Shown here piece after piece: positions 50,098 through 52,083 of a stretch of DNA of 52,083 nucleotides. Location of the stretch: assembly GCF_003353015.1 (NCBI RefSeq), contig NZ_QREM01000009.1:1061840-1113922 (forward strand), read 5' to 3'. The position numbers and the translations under genes were made by a program. This DNA comes from Xanthomonas arboricola. Its GTDB lineage: Bacteria > Pseudomonadota > Gammaproteobacteria > Xanthomonadales > Xanthomonadaceae. Position 1 is the stretch's first letter. Every line of letters starts with the position of its first letter. The notes beneath the pieces are model-generated. The model saw nothing but the letters and a program-made list of their open reading frames with translations. It was not told where the DNA came from and did no database searches.

Positions 50098-50805
50098 ATG
50101 CACTATCAGCTCTATTACTGGACCGGCCTGCAAGGCCGCGGCGAATTCGTCCGCCTCGCACTGGAAGACGCTGGTGCCGACTACACCGACGTGGCGCGCG
50201 TGGAAGGCGATGAGGCGATGCATGCCTTTCTGGAAGGCAACCAGGCCGGCGCGCAGCCGTTCGCACCGCCCTTCCTCAAGGCCGGCGACACGGTGGTCGC
50301 ACAGGTGGCGGCCATCCTGCATGCCATCGGGCCACAACTGCAGCTGGTACCCGACTCGGACGCGCAGCGCATCCAGGCATTGCAGTTGCAGCTGACCATC
50401 GCCGACCTGGTGGCCGAGGTGCACGACAGCCATCACCCGATCGCCACCGGCCTGTATTACGAAGATCAGAAAGCCGAGGCGGCCAAGCGCGCCAAGGACC
50501 TGCGCGACAACCGCCTGCCCAAGTTCCTGGGCTATTTCGAGCAGGTGCTGCACCAGGCCGGCGGCGCCCATCTACTGGGTGCACACTCGTATGTGGACCT
50601 GTCGCTGTTCCAGCTGGTCAGCGGACTGGACTACATGTTCCCCAAGCGCATGAAGACACTCTCGTCGGATCTTCCCGGCCTGAAGGCCTTGCAGCAACGC
50701 GTGGCCGAGCGCCCGCGCATCGCGGCCTATCTCGCATCCGCCCGACGCGTCGCGTTCAATACCAACGGCATCTTCCGCCACTATCCGGAGCTGGATGCGG
50801 CATAG
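50098..50805 (+). CDS. Glutathione S-transferase
   Basis: This 235-residue cytosolic protein has an N-terminal thioredoxin-fold domain (1-75) beginning HYQLYYWTGLQGRGEFVRLALEDAG, with the Tyr near residue 7 and GRGE pattern of sigma/mu/alpha-like transferases. The cis-proline region is QPFAPPFLKAGD, and the all-helical C-terminal domain carries the structural motif GAHSYVDLSLFQLV (N-capping box). It presumably conjugates glutathione to electrophiles or acts as a peroxidase; the substrate is unknown. The ATG at 50098 has GGAGCAGCAC just upstream. Confidence 0.88.
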   Translation: MHYQLYYWTGLQGRGEFVRLALEDAGADYTDVARVEGDEAMHAFLEGNQAGAQPFAPPFLKAGDTVVAQVAAILHAIGPQLQLVPDSDAQRIQALQLQLTIADLVAEVHDSHHPIATGLYYEDQKAEAAKRAKDLRDNRLPKFLGYFEQVLHQAGGAHLLGAHSYVDLSLFQLVSGLDYMFPKRMKTLSSDLPGLKALQQRVAERPRIAAYLASARRVAFNTNGIFRHYPELDAA

Positions 50806-50897
50806 CAGGCGAGCTGGCAGCGCGTGGCGCAGCCGATACGGCCACACCGCCGCTGCCTGCATGCTGGAATGGCGCAAGACGCTGCAGCCATGCCTGC

Positions 50898-50919
50898 AAG
50901 GCCGCGGCGTTGCGGCCTT
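50898..50919. terminator. Hairpin between convergent GST and DUF3014 genes
   Basis: AAGGCCGC-GGCGTT-GCGGCCTT forms a perfect 8-bp stem between two converging genes and ends in CTTA, giving weak T/A flanks. It could stop transcription from both sides. Confidence 0.5.
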
Positions 50920-50943
50920 ATCCCCGCGCCACCACACGCCGCC

Positions 50944-51762
50944 TCAACGTCCCTGCAGCAATGCCGCGCGGATCTGCTGCAACTGTGCCTTCACTGCGGC
51001 CGCTTGTGTCGGCCCCAGCCGCAGCACTGCTTTCTGGCCGACCGACAGCGACTCCAGGGCGGGATCGACATAGCGATAGCGGCCACGCTCGTCGCGCTGC
51101 ACCCTGATCGGCTGCGCCGGGTCCGGCGTGCGCAATAGATGATCGATCACGTCGATCACGCGGTCGTTGAAGTAACGATCCGGCGCACCCAGGTCGGCAT
51201 ACGCCTGCTGCAACAGCGGATAGAAACGCACGTAACTACGCACCAGCGCCTGCGCATCCACCTGGGTAAACGCTGCCACATAGGGCGCATAACGTGCCGC
51301 ATTGGCCTGGTCGATCACTACACCGCCAGCGGCATCGGACACCTCGAACTCACCGGCCACCGGCTGCAGCACCGAGGCGCGACGGCTGATGCTGGGCTGG
51401 GTGAGATTGTCGATCATCACCACCACGCGTTCGATCAGGTGCTTGCGCAGCACGATCGACAACGCATCATCATTCGGTACCAACGCCAGCAAGGCCTCCC
51501 AGGCAGCTGCATCGCTCTGGGCCAGCGCAGGGATCGCCGCGTCGGCGGCATCGGCCGAGGGCTGCTGCACCGGATGGCGCGGCCCTGCCGGCGCCGGCGG
51601 CGACGGGGTCACCGCCGCTGCCACGGCGCTGGCGGTCTGGCTGATCGGCGCAGGCAACGCGCCAGGGGCAGTGGGTGAGCCGCTGAACAGCCACCAGGCG
51701 GCACCGGCCACCACCGGCACTGCCAGCAGCCACGGCCAGCGCGAAGACTTGGATTGCATCAT
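50944..51762 (-). CDS. DUF3014 domain membrane-anchored protein
   Basis: This 272-residue protein has one N-terminal transmembrane segment (about residues 9-26, WPWLLAVPVVAGAAWWLF) after a short positive cytoplasmic end, then a Pro/Ala-rich spacer (27-75). The C-terminal domain has the DUF3014 pattern: LIERVVVMIDNLTQPSISRRASVLQPV, ANAARYAPYVAAFTQVDAQALVRSYVRFYPLLQQAYADLG and FNDRVIDVIDHLL. The family is common in gammaproteobacteria and has no known activity. Two adjacent ATG codons (51762, 51759) give MMQSKSSRW. The gene stands alone. Confidence 0.85.
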   Translation of the reverse strand: MMQSKSSRWPWLLAVPVVAGAAWWLFSGSPTAPGALPAPISQTASAVAAAVTPSPPAPAGPRHPVQQPSADAADAAIPALAQSDAAAWEALLALVPNDDALSIVLRKHLIERVVVMIDNLTQPSISRRASVLQPVAGEFEVSDAAGGVVIDQANAARYAPYVAAFTQVDAQALVRSYVRFYPLLQQAYADLGAPDRYFNDRVIDVIDHLLRTPDPAQPIRVQRDERGRYRYVDPALESLSVGQKAVLRLGPTQAAAVKAQLQQIRAALLQGR

Positions 51763-51867
51763 GGAACTCCTGACATCGACACCATCCAGGGTATGACCAT
51801 GCCAGATCGCGGTGGTTCCATCGATGTGCTGGCGATGCTGCAAACAAGCACTGAATCGAGGGCGCGG

Positions 51868-51955
51868 TGCCCTCACCGCTTGCGGGACACACCGTGAACC
51901 CATCCCTGGGGCTCGGTGGCGGCATCCATGCCGCCACACGGTCCCGCAACCGGCG
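51868..51955 (-). repeat. Dispersed intergenic repeat, right copy (inverted)
   Basis: Bases 51910-51949 are the exact reverse complement of 1-40, including the GGCGGCAT-GG-ATGCCGCC-type palindrome. Beyond that, the GTGTCCCGC and GAGGGCACC blocks are kept, but the segment between (about 51896-51909) differs from the left copy. The remaining sequence from 51763 to the window end shows no gene. Confidence 0.75.
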
Positions 51956-52083
51956 AGGACACCGCACCAGACAGGTGGTCGGTGCTCATCTGAAAAGCTG
52001 TCTGTCGTGCGATCTGCATCAGACGTGGAGCCGATGCTTCACGATCGAACAAGGCGCACCCAGCACTGCTCTTCCATGCGCAC

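Overview
The window is high-GC DNA from a gammaproteobacterium, most likely a plant-associated Xanthomonas (species not resolved). Reasons: a divergent class A bla/ampR pair; a xanthoferrin (vibrioferrin-type) siderophore locus of the xsuA-xssABCDE type; seven TonB-dependent receptors; short palindromic intergenic repeats; a btuB leader with a cobalamin riboswitch. No tRNA, rRNA, CRISPR array, transposase, integrase or phage gene was seen.

Layout, left to right. 1-2738: a dispersed repeat, then a TonB-dependent receptor gene broken by one in-frame TAG. 2967-7136: Tat-exported phospholipase C, then a class A beta-lactamase diverging from its LysR regulator across a clear T-N11-A dyad. 7247-7357: a 111-bp palindromic repeat element. 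7446-9365: an ABC-F ATPase (YheS type) carrying an in-frame palindromic repeat between its two ATPase modules. 9547-17784: three tandem paralogous TonB-dependent receptors. 18043-21369: an orphan cytochrome P450 diverging from a YbaL-type cation/proton antiporter.

21522-31974 is the siderophore locus: a Fur-box-like site, an SbnG/HpaI-like aldolase (probable dedicated citrate synthase), the receptor xsuA, and xssABCDE with ATGA-type overlaps. Citrate supply, assembly (ATP-grasp, two NIS synthetases, a PLP decarboxylase), MFS export and outer-membrane re-uptake are thus encoded together.

31878-36068 is a decayed cobalamin salvage locus on the minus strand: riboswitch, intact btuB, a cobU remnant without its N-terminal kinase half, intact cobT, a frameshifted cobC remnant, and the 3' part of a GyrI-type effector-domain gene running antisense into the end of xssE. 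36206-36611 holds nested direct repeats.

36662-41863: metY, a DUF6624-type exported protein, and clpB behind a sigma-32-type promoter. 42006-49652: a minus-strand sulfur-scavenging operon (TonB receptor, DszA/NtaA-type flavin monooxygenase, aldo/keto reductase, SsuA, SsuC, SsuB) behind a perfect 8-9-8 palindrome. 49744-51762: a GIY-YIG protein, a glutathione S-transferase and a DUF3014-type membrane protein. The repeat family seen at base 1 recurs inverted near the right end.
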